NCBI RefSeq assembly: GCF_949987515.2
Contig: NC_082688.1
Location: 80,976,731-81,040,730 of the forward strand
Source of the DNA: Delphinus delphis
Lineage: Eukaryota > Chordata > Mammalia > Artiodactyla > Delphinidae
Length of the DNA: 64,000 nucleotides
Reading direction: 5' to 3'
In this document: one piece after another, positions 1-33,479 of the stretch
Numbering within the stretch: position 1 is the first letter of the stretch
How the letters are laid out: the number at the start of each line of letters is the position of its first letter
Translations under genes and position numbers: made by a program
The notes under the pieces: model-generated
Databases searched by the model: none
Told to the model about the DNA's origin: nothing
What the model saw: only the letters and a program-made list of their open reading frames with translations

Positions 1-400
1 CTCACAGAGCAGGGGGAGTTTGATCTGGATCTAGAGTGAGTGGGAGTTTTCAGGAGGAGCAGGACATTTTAGACGCTGTTTGATACAGAGGGTAGGTGAA
101 CAGTTGGCTGGAAATGACATGGAAGTAGCGGCCAGGAGCCTCGGTTTGACCAGGGAGCCCCTGTGCAAGGGGAGCCATTGAGGGGTTTTCAGGGCAGTAG
201 GGGAGGTGGTTTATTCTGCAGAATGTGGACTGGAGGAGCGTCCGGAGGTAGAGAGACCAGCTAGGAGGGTGGCGTAAGAGTCTGGGTGATGGCTTTTGGG
301 GCCTGAACCTAGGACGTGGCTATGGGTCTGGAGAGAAGTGAATGGACTAAAAAGATAATCAGAAGGAAAACATGAGAAATGATGGGAAAAGATCAGTCAA
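1..400 (-). repeat. L2-like LINE fragment in DNAI1 intron
   Basis: The text (ggagccattgaggggtttt, agaccagctaggagg, gtctgggtgatggc) is the antisense of the L2 3' region as I know it. It is ancient and highly diverged. Bases 401-650 show nothing I can name. Confidence 0.5.
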
Positions 401-654
401 GGTTTACCAAGATTTCTGGTTTAGACAAATACAAGGATGGAGGGGGCTTCTACCTAAGTTAGAGGAAACGGGAGGTAGAGACAATTTAGGGCAGGAGATG
501 AACTTGAGCTCAGAGGACCCATGAGGGGGCCAGGCAGCTTCACTCCAGCGGGGCTTGGCCGTGGATATGAAGATGGACAGACCTGGAATTATTACCCTCA
601 AGGACATAGCCTCTTTAGTGTAATTTACCTCCAAAAACAACAATGACAGTAACA

Positions 655-848
655 ACAACATTGTAGAGAGCTTACTCTGTGCCAGGTATTTTTCTAAGTA
701 CTTTACATATATTAGCAATCAATCCTCACAACAGTCCTTTGAGATAGGTACTATTACTATTCCCACTCTGAAATACAAAGAGGTTAATTGTTTGGGCCAA
801 GGAGGTCCAGACAGAAAGTGGCAATCCCAGGGCTGACTCAGCCTGTGT
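655..848 (-). repeat. MIR SINE abutting a DNAI1 exon
   Basis: Antisense MIR text: cttactctgtgccagg, tttacatatatta, aatcctcacaac, gagataggtactatt, gaggttaa, aagtggca. It runs to within about ten bases of the acceptor at 857. Confidence 0.75.
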
Positions 849-856
849 GTGTTTAA

Positions 857-23850
<22,994 letters not shown>

Positions 23851-24095
23851 GGGCCTGGCCCCAGGGCCTGGCCCATGTCTTGAACCCCGTACTTGTAGCA
23901 CCTGACCCTGGTACCCCAGCCCAGGCTTAGCACCCAGTATGTGTGTGACCACACCCCTGATCAGGTCCCAGCACCTGCCCTTAGCACCCTGCTCCAGCCC
24001 TGGTCCCAGCACCTCACCCCAGGACTTGGCCCTCAACCACCATTACCCGCTCCTTCTCTGTGCAAATAAACTTGTGTCTGGAAGCCCACCCACAA
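23851..24095 (+). other. DNAI1: DNAI1 3'UTR
   Basis: Short 3'UTR from the stop to a cleavage site expected 15-25 bases after AATAAA. From about 23890 to 24020 it is a degenerate tandem array of a motif like gcacctgccctggtccca. Confidence 0.75.
24065..24070 (+). promoter_or_regulatory. DNAI1: DNAI1 poly(A) signal AATAAA
   Basis: Canonical hexamer in tgcaaataaacttgtgtctg, followed by a T/G-containing stretch. It is the only canonical signal between the DNAI1 stop and the opposing ENHO signal. Confidence 0.85.
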
Positions 24096-24144
24096 CCTTT
24101 CATTTTGCTACAGCAAGGCCCCCAGGAAGAGGAGAAAATCTCAG

Positions 24145-24554
24145 GGTAGAGCCATAGTTTCATTTATTATCCAGCAAACAGTAGGAGGACCAGAGAAGGG
24201 GCCCAGCCTGGACACCCTCCCATTATTGCCATGGATTGATTCCCCAACCTCGAGGGCCTGGAGGCGCTTGGCCTAGGGGGCGGTGGACCCAGCCCCGACC
24301 ACTGGGATGGAGCAAAGTCCAGATGGCCCTGGCCCTAGCACCAACTCATGAATCCCCCACCCCAGGCCTGTCTACCGAGGGCCAGCAGAGCCCCTCTTGG
24401 AGCCAGGCCGACCAGACTCTGGGCTGCTGGGTCCAACTCCAGACAGGCTGGACTCTGAGTTCTGGACCCCAGGCTGGCTGGACCCTGGGATCCCGATTCC
24501 AGGTTCCAAGTGGGGTGGACTTAAGTCCCAGACTCCGGGCTAGGCCAGGGGCCT
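24145..24554 (-). other. ENHO: ENHO 3'UTR
   Basis: Runs from the adropin stop to just past the minus-strand AATAAA. Between about 24410 and 24545 it carries degenerate repeats of an actctgggctgctggaccc-like unit, visible as recurring gctgga/actc/ccag blocks. Confidence 0.7.
24163..24168 (-). promoter_or_regulatory. ENHO: ENHO poly(A) signal AATAAA (minus strand)
   Basis: The plus strand reads tttatt, i.e. AATAAA on the minus strand, about 390 bases past the ENHO stop. Only 92 bases separate it from the DNAI1 signal on the other strand, so the two genes converge tail-to-tail. Confidence 0.8.
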
Positions 24555-24785
24555 TCAGGGCTGCAGCAGGTAGCTGCCTTCATGGCTGAGCTTCTGGGGC
24601 GGGGGCGCCTTCTCGGGACAGGGGCCAGGGCTGGAGTTGGGACTGGATTCGGAGAGGGAGTCGATGTTGGCAGAACGGGAGTGGCAGGCCCAGCAGAGAA
24701 TGACCCAGAGCAGCAACAGCAAGAAGCCTACGAGGCCGTTGCAGATGATGGCGATGAGGGCCCCCTGGGAGATGGCTGCCCCCAT
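24555..24785 (-). CDS. ENHO: ENHO, adropin precursor
   Basis: Complete 76-codon frame in a single exon, matching adropin (energy homeostasis associated). Adropin is a small secreted or membrane-tethered peptide linked to energy metabolism, endothelial NO signalling and brain function. The protein starts MGAAISQGALIAIICNG. Residues 9-32 form one hydrophobic segment (signal or membrane anchor, FLLLLLWVIL core). The processed peptide would be residues 34-76, from CHSRSAN to the C-terminal SYLLQP. The two cysteines of the proposed disulphide are present (Cys34, Cys56). The ATG has a good context (G at -3, G at +4) and gives exactly the family length; the same frame is open upstream but has no ATG in this exon. 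Asn40, Ile41 and Leu66 differ from the human peptide as I remember it (Asp, Val, Pro). Neighbours: convergent with DNAI1; CNTFR lies 18 kb away on the same strand. Confidence 0.97.
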   Translation of the reverse strand: MGAAISQGALIAIICNGLVGFLLLLLWVILCWACHSRSANIDSLSESSPNSSPGPCPEKAPPPQKLSHEGSYLLQP

Positions 24786-24945
24786 GACGGGCAGCACCTC
24801 AGACAAGCACAGACTGAGAAGCTGCCTCAATGGCAAGGCCCATGCCGAGGCGGAACTCCGGTACACCCGGCCTTCCAAGGAGGCTGTCCTGTCCACACAC
24901 TCAATGATTCCCGGACAGTGAAGACGTCCGCCTGCAGTTCTCAGC
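24786..24945 (-). other. ENHO: ENHO exon 2, 5'UTR part
   Basis: The minus strand shows tgctctgtaccccccacag just before 24945, a good polypyrimidine tract plus acceptor. The exon therefore begins there with GCTGAGAACTG and carries 160 bases of 5'UTR before the adropin ATG. A second possible AG lies 14 bases downstream. Confidence 0.7.
24799..24843 (-). CDS. Upstream ORF (14 codons) in ENHO 5'UTR
   Basis: Minus-strand ATG at 24843-24841 in a strong context (G at -3 and G at +4). It encodes MGLAIEAASQSVLV and ends at TGA 24801-24799, 13 bases before the adropin ATG and in a different frame. If translated it would reduce initiation at the adropin start. No peptide function is proposed. Confidence 0.5.
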   Translation of the reverse strand: MGLAIEAASQSVLV

Positions 24946-25983
24946 CTGTGGGGGGTACAGAGCAAAGGCAAAGGGTGGTGAGGAGGAAGGGGTGGGGTTA
25001 GGCCTAGGAGGAGAGGCGTAGGGAAGACAGCCCGCTCCCACACCTCTGGCCTCCCAGCAGGCCTCAGTACCCCGCAGAGCCAACACCTGGCTCTGGGCAC
25101 CTGGATGGGGGTGTGGCTACTGTGGGGAAGCTGCATTAGGCAGCCTATAACTCATTCTCCTTTTGACCAGTGGGCATGGCGTGGCCCTGCCCACTGAACA
25201 TCCAGCCCTCAGAAGAACTGTGTGAGTGGGTGGGATTGAGGAAGCCCAAGGCCTTGAAGGATGGGCACTGTGACCAGCTTCGACATGGCCTGGGCACCTC
25301 CCCTGACTCAGGACTCCAGCCAGCCAGCCCAGGAGACCTCCAGAGGCGCCAGCTCACACAGAGGAAACTTTGTGGAGGCCTGGCAGGCATGTGTGGGTCT
25401 GTGTTATCTAAGACTGTGTACCTAGGTGCACCTCTCTGTGAGACTGTCTCTCCAGGTCAGGTGCGTGTGTCTGTGTGTCTGGCCCTTACTCTGTCCCTTG
25501 GTTCCCTTGCCTGGATCTGTGCCTCTGCCTCTGTATACCCACCTCCGTCTCTGTATACCCACCTCCGTGTGTACCTGTCTGTCTCTCTGTAGCTCTCTTT
25601 GTATCTGTCTCTCTCTGTGTCCCCATCTCTGAGTCTATAAGGGTCTCTCTTGTGTCTCGTTTCTCTCCCAGTCTATTTCTTTGTGTATCTCTGTATCAGT
25701 CTCTATGTGTCTCTTTCTCCCTGTCTCTGTGTGTATGGGTCTCTTGTGTCTCCGTCTCTCTTTCTTCCCCGCTGTGTGTCCGTCTGTCCCCGTGGACGTG
25801 TCTCTATCCCCTCTCCGTGCGGTCTGTCTCTGTAGTTCTGTGCGTCTCTTGTGTGTGTCTGTCTTTGTGTGTGTGTCTCTTTCTCCCCGGCTGTGTCTCT
25901 GTCTCCGTGTGTGTCTATGTCTCTTCATCTCCGTCTCTGGTTTTCAACGCCCCCCATGCCCGTGGTGGGAGGGCCCCTCTTAC
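24946..25983 (-). other. ENHO: ENHO intron 1 with degenerate CTCTGT-type repeat
   Basis: About 1.04 kb between the predicted exons. From about 25430 to 25945 the plus strand is a pyrimidine-rich degenerate array of ctctgt/gtctctgtgt words; the rest is unremarkable unique sequence. Long open frames here are by-products of the repeat. Confidence 0.7.
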
Positions 25984-26400
25984 CTGAGTTGAGCCCGGTG
26001 CGCGCCCGCGGGAGGGTCCGGGGCAGCGGGATGCAGGGCGCCGACTGCTGCTCGGGAGCCTGCGGGCGGGGAGCAGCGGGAGGCGGGCAGGGGTGACTTC
26101 CCCTCCCCCCGACCCTCCCCCTCGGCAGCGCAGCCTCCGCCGGCCGCTCCCGCGGCGGCGCGACCGGGGCGGCCTCTGCCGCGGGCGGTCTGCGGCGAGC
26201 AGGGACCTCCTCCCCCTGGGGCGGCGCCTCCTCCGCGGCCGAGGCCGCTCGCCTGCTCGCACGGCGGCGCTCGGGCGGCGGCGGCCGTTTGGGCGCGGGG
26301 CTCGGCTGGGCTCGGCTGCGTTCGGCTACGTTCGGCTGGGCTCGACTGGTCTCCCGGCTGGGCTCGGCCAGGCTCGGCCGGCAGCAAAAACAGGGAAAGA
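25984..26400 (-). other. ENHO: ENHO non-coding exon 1 (5' end approximate)
   Basis: The minus strand ends with CTCAACTCAG followed by gtaagag, a near-perfect donor at 25984/25983. The exon lies in very GC-rich, CpG-dense sequence. Its 5' end is not visible; I place it some 80-100 bases downstream of the CCAAT boxes. Confidence 0.6.
26299..26382 (-). repeat. GC-rich 10-bp tandem repeat in ENHO exon 1
   Basis: The plus strand reads ggctcggctg / ggctcggctg / cgttcggcta / cgttcggctg / ggctcgactg and so on, eight or nine degenerate copies. It lies where the 5'UTR or first exon should be. Confidence 0.7.
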
Positions 26401-26639
26401 GCCCCGCCTTCTCGGAGGCCAGCGGCCGGCGGCCTGTCGGAGGAGGAGCCATCCCTCGCAGCTGCCGCCAGTTAATTGGCTGGCCGTGCCAGGCTCCCTT
26501 GCCATTGGTTGTGCGCCGGTGTGAAGACTGGCCCGCCCCTTGTGCAGGCGGGGCGGGGGCGGGCAGAGGGCTGAAGGGGCTACTCAGTGTGGATCCCTCC
26601 ACTGGGGGGAAGGGGGCGGGGCCCACCTACTTGAGGGGA

Positions 26640-27360
26640 TTTCTTGCACTTTCAACACCCGGAAGATCTGCACACTCAACATCTGAGAAAGGCCAGAGCC
26701 GCCGTACCCCTCTACCAGGAGACCACCCTTCCATATCTGCGAGAGGTCTCTGTCCCCATCATCTGGAGGGAGGCACTGGGATACATCTGGGAGGAGACCG
26801 AACCTCCTGGTCTTGGAAGTCCCCTATACTCCCGCACGTCCACTCCCACCTGGGTGTGGACTCTGCATCCCCACTTCAGAGGGTCTGTAGTTGGTTCCAC
26901 ATTCCCTGGCCCCAGGAGGTGTGAGCAGCTCTGCCAACATAAGTTGTTTTGACACATTTATTGAGTTCCCACCCAGTACTGGTCGGGGGTTTGTACTTTA
27001 CCCTGCTATGGGGGAGCCTAGGACAGAGAGGAATGGGGTATTCCGAGGGATGGCTCAGCCCTGGCTGGAATAGGACCAGGCATGACTCTCCATCCTAGAA
27101 GCTCCTGACTCCTCCATCCTAGAAGCTCTCCTAAGAGAAAGGTCACCTTGGGCAGGAGCCCTCAGGTAGGGCTTCCTACCCTACTTCATATGCAAGTGAT
27201 TCCTAAGTGTTCTGAATGGACCCTTCTCTCATTCCACTGGACATATTCTCCCATGGATAAGCGCAGCTCTAAAGCTATACCATGAAGTCTCTCAGTGCTC
27301 CCAAATCCGATGTTAACTTATCTCTGGAATTCTAGACGCAGATCCAAGTGCCAAGCAGAA
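26640..27360. other. Start of the ENHO-CNTFR intergenic interval
   Basis: Unique sequence just upstream of the ENHO promoter, with no gene recognised. A run of doubled words (catcctagaagctc, twice) occurs at 27090-27130. Confidence 0.5.
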
Positions 27361-27364
27361 TCAG

Positions 27365-27530
27365 GGTGGTGTTGATTACTGGTTCTGCCACTTAACTAAC
27401 TTTGTGATCTTGGGGCAATTTACTCAACCTCTTTTAGCCTCAGCTTCTTTATCTGTAAAATGGTTTTAGTAGCAGCTACCTCTCAGGATTGTAATTCACT
27501 ATTTATACCAGACCAACCATAGCTCAGCAA
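27365..27530 (+). repeat. MIR SINE
   Basis: Sense MIR: ctggttctgccacttaacta, gtgatcttggggcaattta, ctcaacctcttttagcctca, tatctgtaaaatgg. Confidence 0.75.
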
Positions 27531-27839
27531 ATACCAAGTGACACAACTCCAAGGACCACATGGGTAAGGAGCCCCTTCCCCCAGTGAGATCCCTATAAAA
27601 CCAAGTGCTATCTTGAAAATGAGAAAGGGAAGGGTAAAATAACCTGAAAAACTGAGTCATCCAAACCTACTGAATTTCTTAGAGACTGACTAAAATAAAT
27701 TTTTAGACCTGCCTGAGTTTACCAGAGTGGATTAATTTTAGTTTCCCCTGCCCCTGTTACTCAGCAGGGTGGGGGCATTGTGAACAAGATCAAATCAGTT
27801 CTAGGAAAGAGAGAAGACTAATAATATTGCACATCTGAG

Positions 27840-28390
27840 TGTAATATGAGTGAATTTGTGACCCAGCTGCTGGAGTTCAGATTTTATCCTAAAGACAGTG
27901 GGGAGCCACTGAAGAAATTTTGAACAGAGGAGTAAATGTGATCATATCCAGAAATTAGAAGGATGATTTGGGCTGCTGGGTGGAAGGAGGGATTGAAGGC
28001 ATTTGAGAGTAAAGGCAAGAAGTAATGACAGGACATTGAAATGAAGTAGGGGAATAGGAGTAGAGAGAACAGGAAAGCATTGAGAATATTGGAGAGTTAC
28101 AACTGGCAGGACTTAGAGACCTAGACCTATAGGATATGGGGGGTAAGAGGGAGGAAAAAGTCTGGGATAACTCCCAGCTTGATGATAGGGATACCGTGAT
28201 GCTATTTACTAAGATAGAGAACACAGGAGAAGGGGTAAGTTTCAGCAGAGGGTTGGGGTGGGGAGGTGAAGAATTCTCTTTTGGATATGTTGAATTTGAG
28301 GTACGAATTGGACACCCAAGTTGAGATGTTCAATAGGCAGTTGGGTAAACAGGTCTGAGGTTCAGGAGAGAGGTCCAGGCTGAAGGTAAC
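27840..28390 (-). repeat. L2 LINE fragment
   Basis: Antisense L2: gattttatcctaaagacag, gaggagtaaatgtgatcata, ggataactcccagcttgatg, ttttggatatgttgaatttg, gttcaataggcagttgg. Confidence 0.6.
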
Positions 28391-30050
28391 ATTGTGTGAG
28401 TTTCAGCAAAACAGTAGTAGTCAAACCAGAAAAGTGGAAGAACTCACCCAAGAAGAATAGGAACTGGTTTAAAGAAAAAGATATATTTATAATCAGATAC
28501 CTGAAACCTAAAGACAAGGATGCCTCAAGAACAACTGGAACTAATAGACACAAAAGCCATTAGGTTCTCTCTCCACTTATCTCTTACTTTCTGCCTGTCT
28601 CCTTCATTTCTGTCCCCTGCCCTGCCCCAGCATTGTCATCCCCACCCCCAGTCTGGCTTCCAATGCTCTTCTGGTCCACGTGGTGAAAAACAAGACTTCA
28701 GACAATCCCGTAGCTTAAAATCTTAATGTCTAGGCATCCAACAAGACACTGGCTTCATTTTCTTGGTTGCCGTTTGCAGATTTCTCAGGAAGTACTCTGA
28801 TTGGCTCAGCTTAGTTAGATGCTTAACTCTGGACCAATCAACTGGGGCCAAGGGATCGATGAGGATCAGATTGCCTAACATGACCCACATCATAACTGCA
28901 TGGACACTGGGGTGAGTGGAGGAGGAGAAGAGAGATTCTGAAAAAGCAGAACGGCAGTTGTTCACTATAGTCCATCCTTTGCCCAACACAAACACATTTT
29001 TTCCCTATATGTATGATTCCCCAAATGCCCTCACCTATATAATCCAACCATCTCACTGTACATATGCCAATAAATTCATCTCCTTTTCAGTGGAGGGCAG
29101 CTCAATGACACATCCAGCTACTGCTTCTGGAGGTTATATCATAGGACCAATATTCTTCGTGTATAGTTTCCCTGGGTAATGTCCCTTCATGTTCTAGTCA
29201 GGTCTCTATAGGGTGTGAACATGGCTTCTAATAATCCCATTACCTTTGTTTGAACTGCCTTTGAACTACCTTTAAACCACTCCTCCCCACGCCCCCCAAA
29301 AAACCCCTGATATTTAGAGATGGAAGAAATAGAGAATAAAATGGAGTAAAAAGAAAGCATTGTATGGTGGTCACTATCCAGAACATTGTCTATAATATTT
29401 TGGCCACGAATAACAATGACGATGATGGGACTAGGAAATCTCCTGGCAGCTGTGTGTTGACTCACTTCTTTGGCTGCAGAGTTCCTCCATCAGCCAATCT
29501 GGCTGCCCCAGGTTTTGCCCACAAAGACAAGATTTCTTACCCAGTGCTCTGAGAGCACCATTGTGGAGGATTTCTCTGTGGGGTACTCTACTATTTAGCA
29601 CTACACTTTCTGGTGGTGTCTTAGGGATTTTCCTGGAATTGAGCAATCACAGATCTCTGCATTTATGAGGATTGGGTATGGTTTTATTTTTCCTCCCAGA
29701 TGATACAATTCTTTTACAACTATTCTTTTAAAATCAGCCATCTGTTAGTCTCATCTGTGGGGGGTGGGGGGGTGGGGAGAATTCCTTTGGCTAATACTAT
29801 ATTTCATTGATCCTAAGGCACATTTTTTTCTAGTTTAAACAACTCTAAAATCAGAATATGTCTTACAATTAACGGCATGTAATAGTTTTTAAGCCGCTTT
29901 TTTTTTAGTTATTCATTTAGTAATTCAAATAACTTGCCTCTTATAATTGATGGAACATGTGATCTACTAAATATAGTAATTTTATCAGTCAGAGTTCTTT
30001 ATCACAAATAATAGAATCCACTGGATAGTTGAAGCATAAAAGGGATTTGT
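28391..30050. other. Intergenic AT-rich sequence with unnamed old repeats
   Basis: A block at about 28760-28880 (tctgattggctcagctt, ggaccaatcaactgggg) resembles a known interspersed repeat whose name I cannot give. A G-rich run lies at 29758-29775. No gene. Confidence 0.4.
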
Positions 30051-30066
30051 TAAAAGATATTACTTA

Positions 30067-30266
30067 AGGGGCTTCCCTGGTGGCGCAGTGGTTGAGAGTC
30101 CGCCTGCCGATGCGGGGGACACGGGTTCATGCCCTGGTCCGAGAAGATCCCACATGCCGCGGAGCGGCTGGGCCCGTGAGCCATGGCCGCTGAGCCTGCG
30201 CGTCCGGAGACTGTTGCTCCGCAACGGGAGACGTCACAACAGTGAGAGGCCCGCGTACTGAAAAAA
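30067..30266 (+). mobile_element. Young CHR-1 SINE
   Basis: Near-consensus copy with a poly-A tail. A perfect duplication aaaagatattactta flanks it at 30052-30066 and 30267-30281. One of the cleanest insertions in the window. Confidence 0.95.
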
Positions 30267-30539
30267 AAAAGATATTACTTAGCTCAGAATCGTTAGGAGG
30301 GCTAGGGAAATGGACCTGAGGATAAGTTTCTAGGAACAACACCCAAACCATACCATACAACCTGTTGAGGAAATCACAGTCATTACCACTCCAAATACTA
30401 AGCTCTACGGCACTTCTGTGGTAAGAACTCGGTTCTACAACCACTAGGAAACCAATGCTGTTACTACTACCATTCCCAAAAGCTAGATACTTGCGCTATA
30501 CGAAAATGAAGTCCTATGTCCAACCTGCTTCCTTTCTTC

Positions 30540-31015
30540 ATCAGTCAGAATTCGTTAGGCAACACAGTAGTTACAAACAACCCCCAGATCTTACTGGCTT
30601 AAAATAGCAAAGATGTATTTCTTGCTCAGCTACAGTTCCAGCATGGGTGAAGTGGGGAGGAAGAGCCTTGCTCACTGCGGTCACTCAAGGATCTAAGCTT
30701 TTGGAAGCTCCACCATCTTACAATGATGCCACCTTCTTGATATGAACCTTCAGAGTTGGCTGTGGCAGAAGAGAGTGAGGGAAAACGTGTACTGGCTTCT
30801 GCTCACATGGCATTGATCAAAACAAATCTCGTGGCCACAAGTGCAATCCTCCTTGTGCTTAGAAGGAGAGGAGAACCAGAAATATTGGTGAACTTTGGTG
30901 ATATTTACCTTGCTCATATCACTCACTTCCAATCAAAATCTCACGTGGGGGAAGTAGCATGCCTATAGACAAGCTGCAAGGGGTGCTGGGAATTTTAGTT
31001 CTGACTTCTGTACTG
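30540..31015. repeat. Old interspersed repeat, family not named
   Basis: Text such as gatgtatttcttgctcagc, ggctgtggcagaag-like, tcacttccaatcaaaatctc and agctgcaaggggtgctggga resembles a widespread mammalian element that ends ctgggaaatgtagt. I cannot assign its class. Confidence 0.4.
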
Positions 31016-32079
31016 AGGAGGCTAGGTTTTAAAATGGGAATTTTCCCATGTAGAAAAACTATTTAAAAGTTGAACACATCCATGAATACAACAGACTTCC
31101 ACTTCCATAATCAATACTAGAATCTTGTAGGACCTTGCTCTCTGAATCTTCAGGTTTGTCAAGAAGATGCAAGGTCTGTGCAAGCTCTTGGAGCAGTTTC
31201 CCTTTTGTAGCACTACATCTGGGGGCTCTTTCAATCTCTCTGACTATGGCTTCTGGCTTCATGGGACATCTTAGGCTGGAGTAACAGGACTGGAAACCTT
31301 TCTTCTTCAACCTGCCCTTGAATGATGCCTTTGCGTCGCCTACATTCCATTCAACTCATTTTACGATGAGAGGCACCGTCACATGTGCCTGGAAGGGTAA
31401 ATCCAAAATGGTGGTCTGCAAGCAGTTAGAGGACAACAGAGTAAGTGTTAACTTATTTAACTTGGATAACGAAATGTGTTTCATTCTTGACCTCAGACTG
31501 CTAGGAGCTAGGTCATTATGCGCCTGGCTGAACTGTAGACGCTGAGTTATTGGCCGTTCACTGATGTTGATGCCCTGATTAGGAAACTGAGAGGTCCCAG
31601 AAATCAGGGTGGAGGTACGTTGGAAGAGCCAGAGGAATTGAACAAGCCCTGCTTTTTGTCCCCACCCTGCCTTCTCTCTCTCCTTTTTTCTCTCCTGACA
31701 AGCTTCTGATGCTTTCTCAGTCCACATAATAATAATAATAAACCCAGCTTCTTACAGTTCTCAATTTTATAGCTTAAATCCAGGTACCTAACAAAATGTT
31801 GGCTCATCCCTTTCAGTTCCAGTTCAGGCTTATTCTTCTCAGTTCCAGGTCCAAAATTTCTAGGGACTGGCTCTCATCAGCCTGGCTTTGGTCAGATGCC
31901 ATTCCCTGCACCAGTGACCTGTGGAGGGGGTGGGCGGTGGGGTCATAGGATGGTGACTCCCCTGATAACCATATGAGTTCCCACCAGAAGGGAAACAAAA
32001 TGTAAAAAAGGATACCATACTAACGTTCATGGGTGCAGGGGAAAAGATAAATATTCAACGTAAATAAGGAAGAAGCTCT
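31016..32079. other. Intergenic sequence
   Basis: No gene supported. An 83-codon minus-strand frame at 31059-31310 has balanced composition but no recognised homology. A short (AAT) run lies at 31728-31741. Confidence 0.4.
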
Positions 32080-32510
32080 CAGAGAGAAGGAAAACTGGAA
32101 GGGAACATAGTTTTAAGAAAGCCAAGAAAGGACAGAGGTTCAAGAAGGAGGGAGAGGTCAGCAATCCAAAATGTCATAGAAGGTCCAGTAGTTTATAGAA
32201 AGGGACCATTGGATTTAAGAACAAGGAGGTTGTTGATTATCTTGGCAAGAAGTAGTTGCAGTGGACAGTAGAGATGGGGTATGTGGTGGACGCCAGCTTT
32301 TAGTGGTTTCATGAGTAAGAAGTGGATGCAGTATAGATGATTGACTGGAAAAGTTAGGTGGAAGGAGAATAGATACAGAAGGATGTAGGATTAGAGGAAG
32401 TTTTCTTTCTTTTCTAAAAATTTCTTATGTGTTTCTTACACAGGCATGTTTAAATACTGGTGAGAAGGAACCAGGAGAAAGGATATAATTGATAGCTATT
32501 TTTATCATGA
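32080..32510 (-). repeat. L2-like LINE fragment
   Basis: Antisense L2-like text: ggttcaagaaggagggagag, ccattggatttaagaacaag, aggcatgtttaaatactggt. Diverged. Confidence 0.45.
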
Positions 32511-33429
32511 CTCTCCATCTCCCCTGGGCTGTACAGATCCAGGCATGCAGGGAGAGGGATGAGGGATGGAAGCTAAGGCCCTGGCAGAAGATGTGAACCA
32601 CTTCAACATTTGCTAGGCCACACTGGAAAGTAGGGCAGAGAGAGGAGGTGCCTGGCCTCAGCATTGGGTGACCCAGGTTGGGGCCCAGGGAGTACCCAAG
32701 GCCCTGGGATCGTACCATGGTCTGTGCCCAGACAGAGAGGCCTTGTGTAGAGAACAAAGGGGCCCAGGGCTGCAGCCAGCAAGTGGGGGCAGGGTAGACA
32801 CAAAGCAGTTACACTCTGGGACAGGCAAACTTGCCATGTTCTGGGGTTCCTATCTCAGAACCGTGCCTGTCGCTGCCCCCTCCGCACTTACTCCTTCCTC
32901 CTCCTGCTTTCTCAGCTCCCCTTCCCCGCCTCCCATCACTCCTCAGCCGCTGCCCCCAACTTCTGCTCTCAGCATCCCTGAAGCTGGCTCACCAAGGTCA
33001 CTTTCATCTCCTTGTCACAGCCAATGAATACTTTTCTGCCTTTATCTTTGTTGACTTCTTGGCAGCAGGGAGGCTGTTGAGCAGTGAGGCCCTTCTTGAA
33101 ACCCTACCTTTCCTTGACTTCCACGAAGCCACTCTCTCTGGGAACGTTTATTCCTCCTCCTAAAATGACAACTATTGTTTATGAAGCACCCAGAGCTGTA
33201 CGTGCACCACAGATATCCCTCACCTTCATACAGACCAGGTCCATGGAGCAGATGAGGGAACCGGGGCTCAAGGCAATCAGGGGGCTTTCCTAAGGCTCTA
33301 CAGCAGCAGTGATAGCCTGGATTATAACCCGAATTTGCTGCATTGCCCCCAGCTCCGGCATGCTGCTTGGCTGCCTCACCTCTCGGGTCCCTCCTCAGCC
33401 TCCTTGGTGGGCTGTGCTCTCTGCACCCA

Positions 33430-33461
33430 CTCCCCTCCCCTCCCCTCCCCTCCCCTCCCCT
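33430..33461. repeat. (CCCCT)n microsatellite
   Basis: Six tandem tcccc units in a row, perfect, followed by a short (CTG) run. Confidence 0.9.
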
Positions 33462-33479
33462 GCTGCTGCTGTTGTTACA

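Larger units (their letters stand above)
25975..26575 (-). promoter_or_regulatory. ENHO: CpG island and probable ENHO promoter
   Basis: Dense CpG and GC content throughout. On the minus strand two CCAAT boxes (26504-26508 and 26475-26479) sit downstream of GC boxes (gggcggggcgggggcgggc-like, 26548-26566 on plus). No TATA box. The orientation suits an ENHO start near 26400. Confidence 0.7.

Noticed and set aside
25475..25987. 170-codon Ser/Leu/Cys/Val-rich frame
   Set aside because: Product of the ctctgt-type low-complexity tract in ENHO intron 1.
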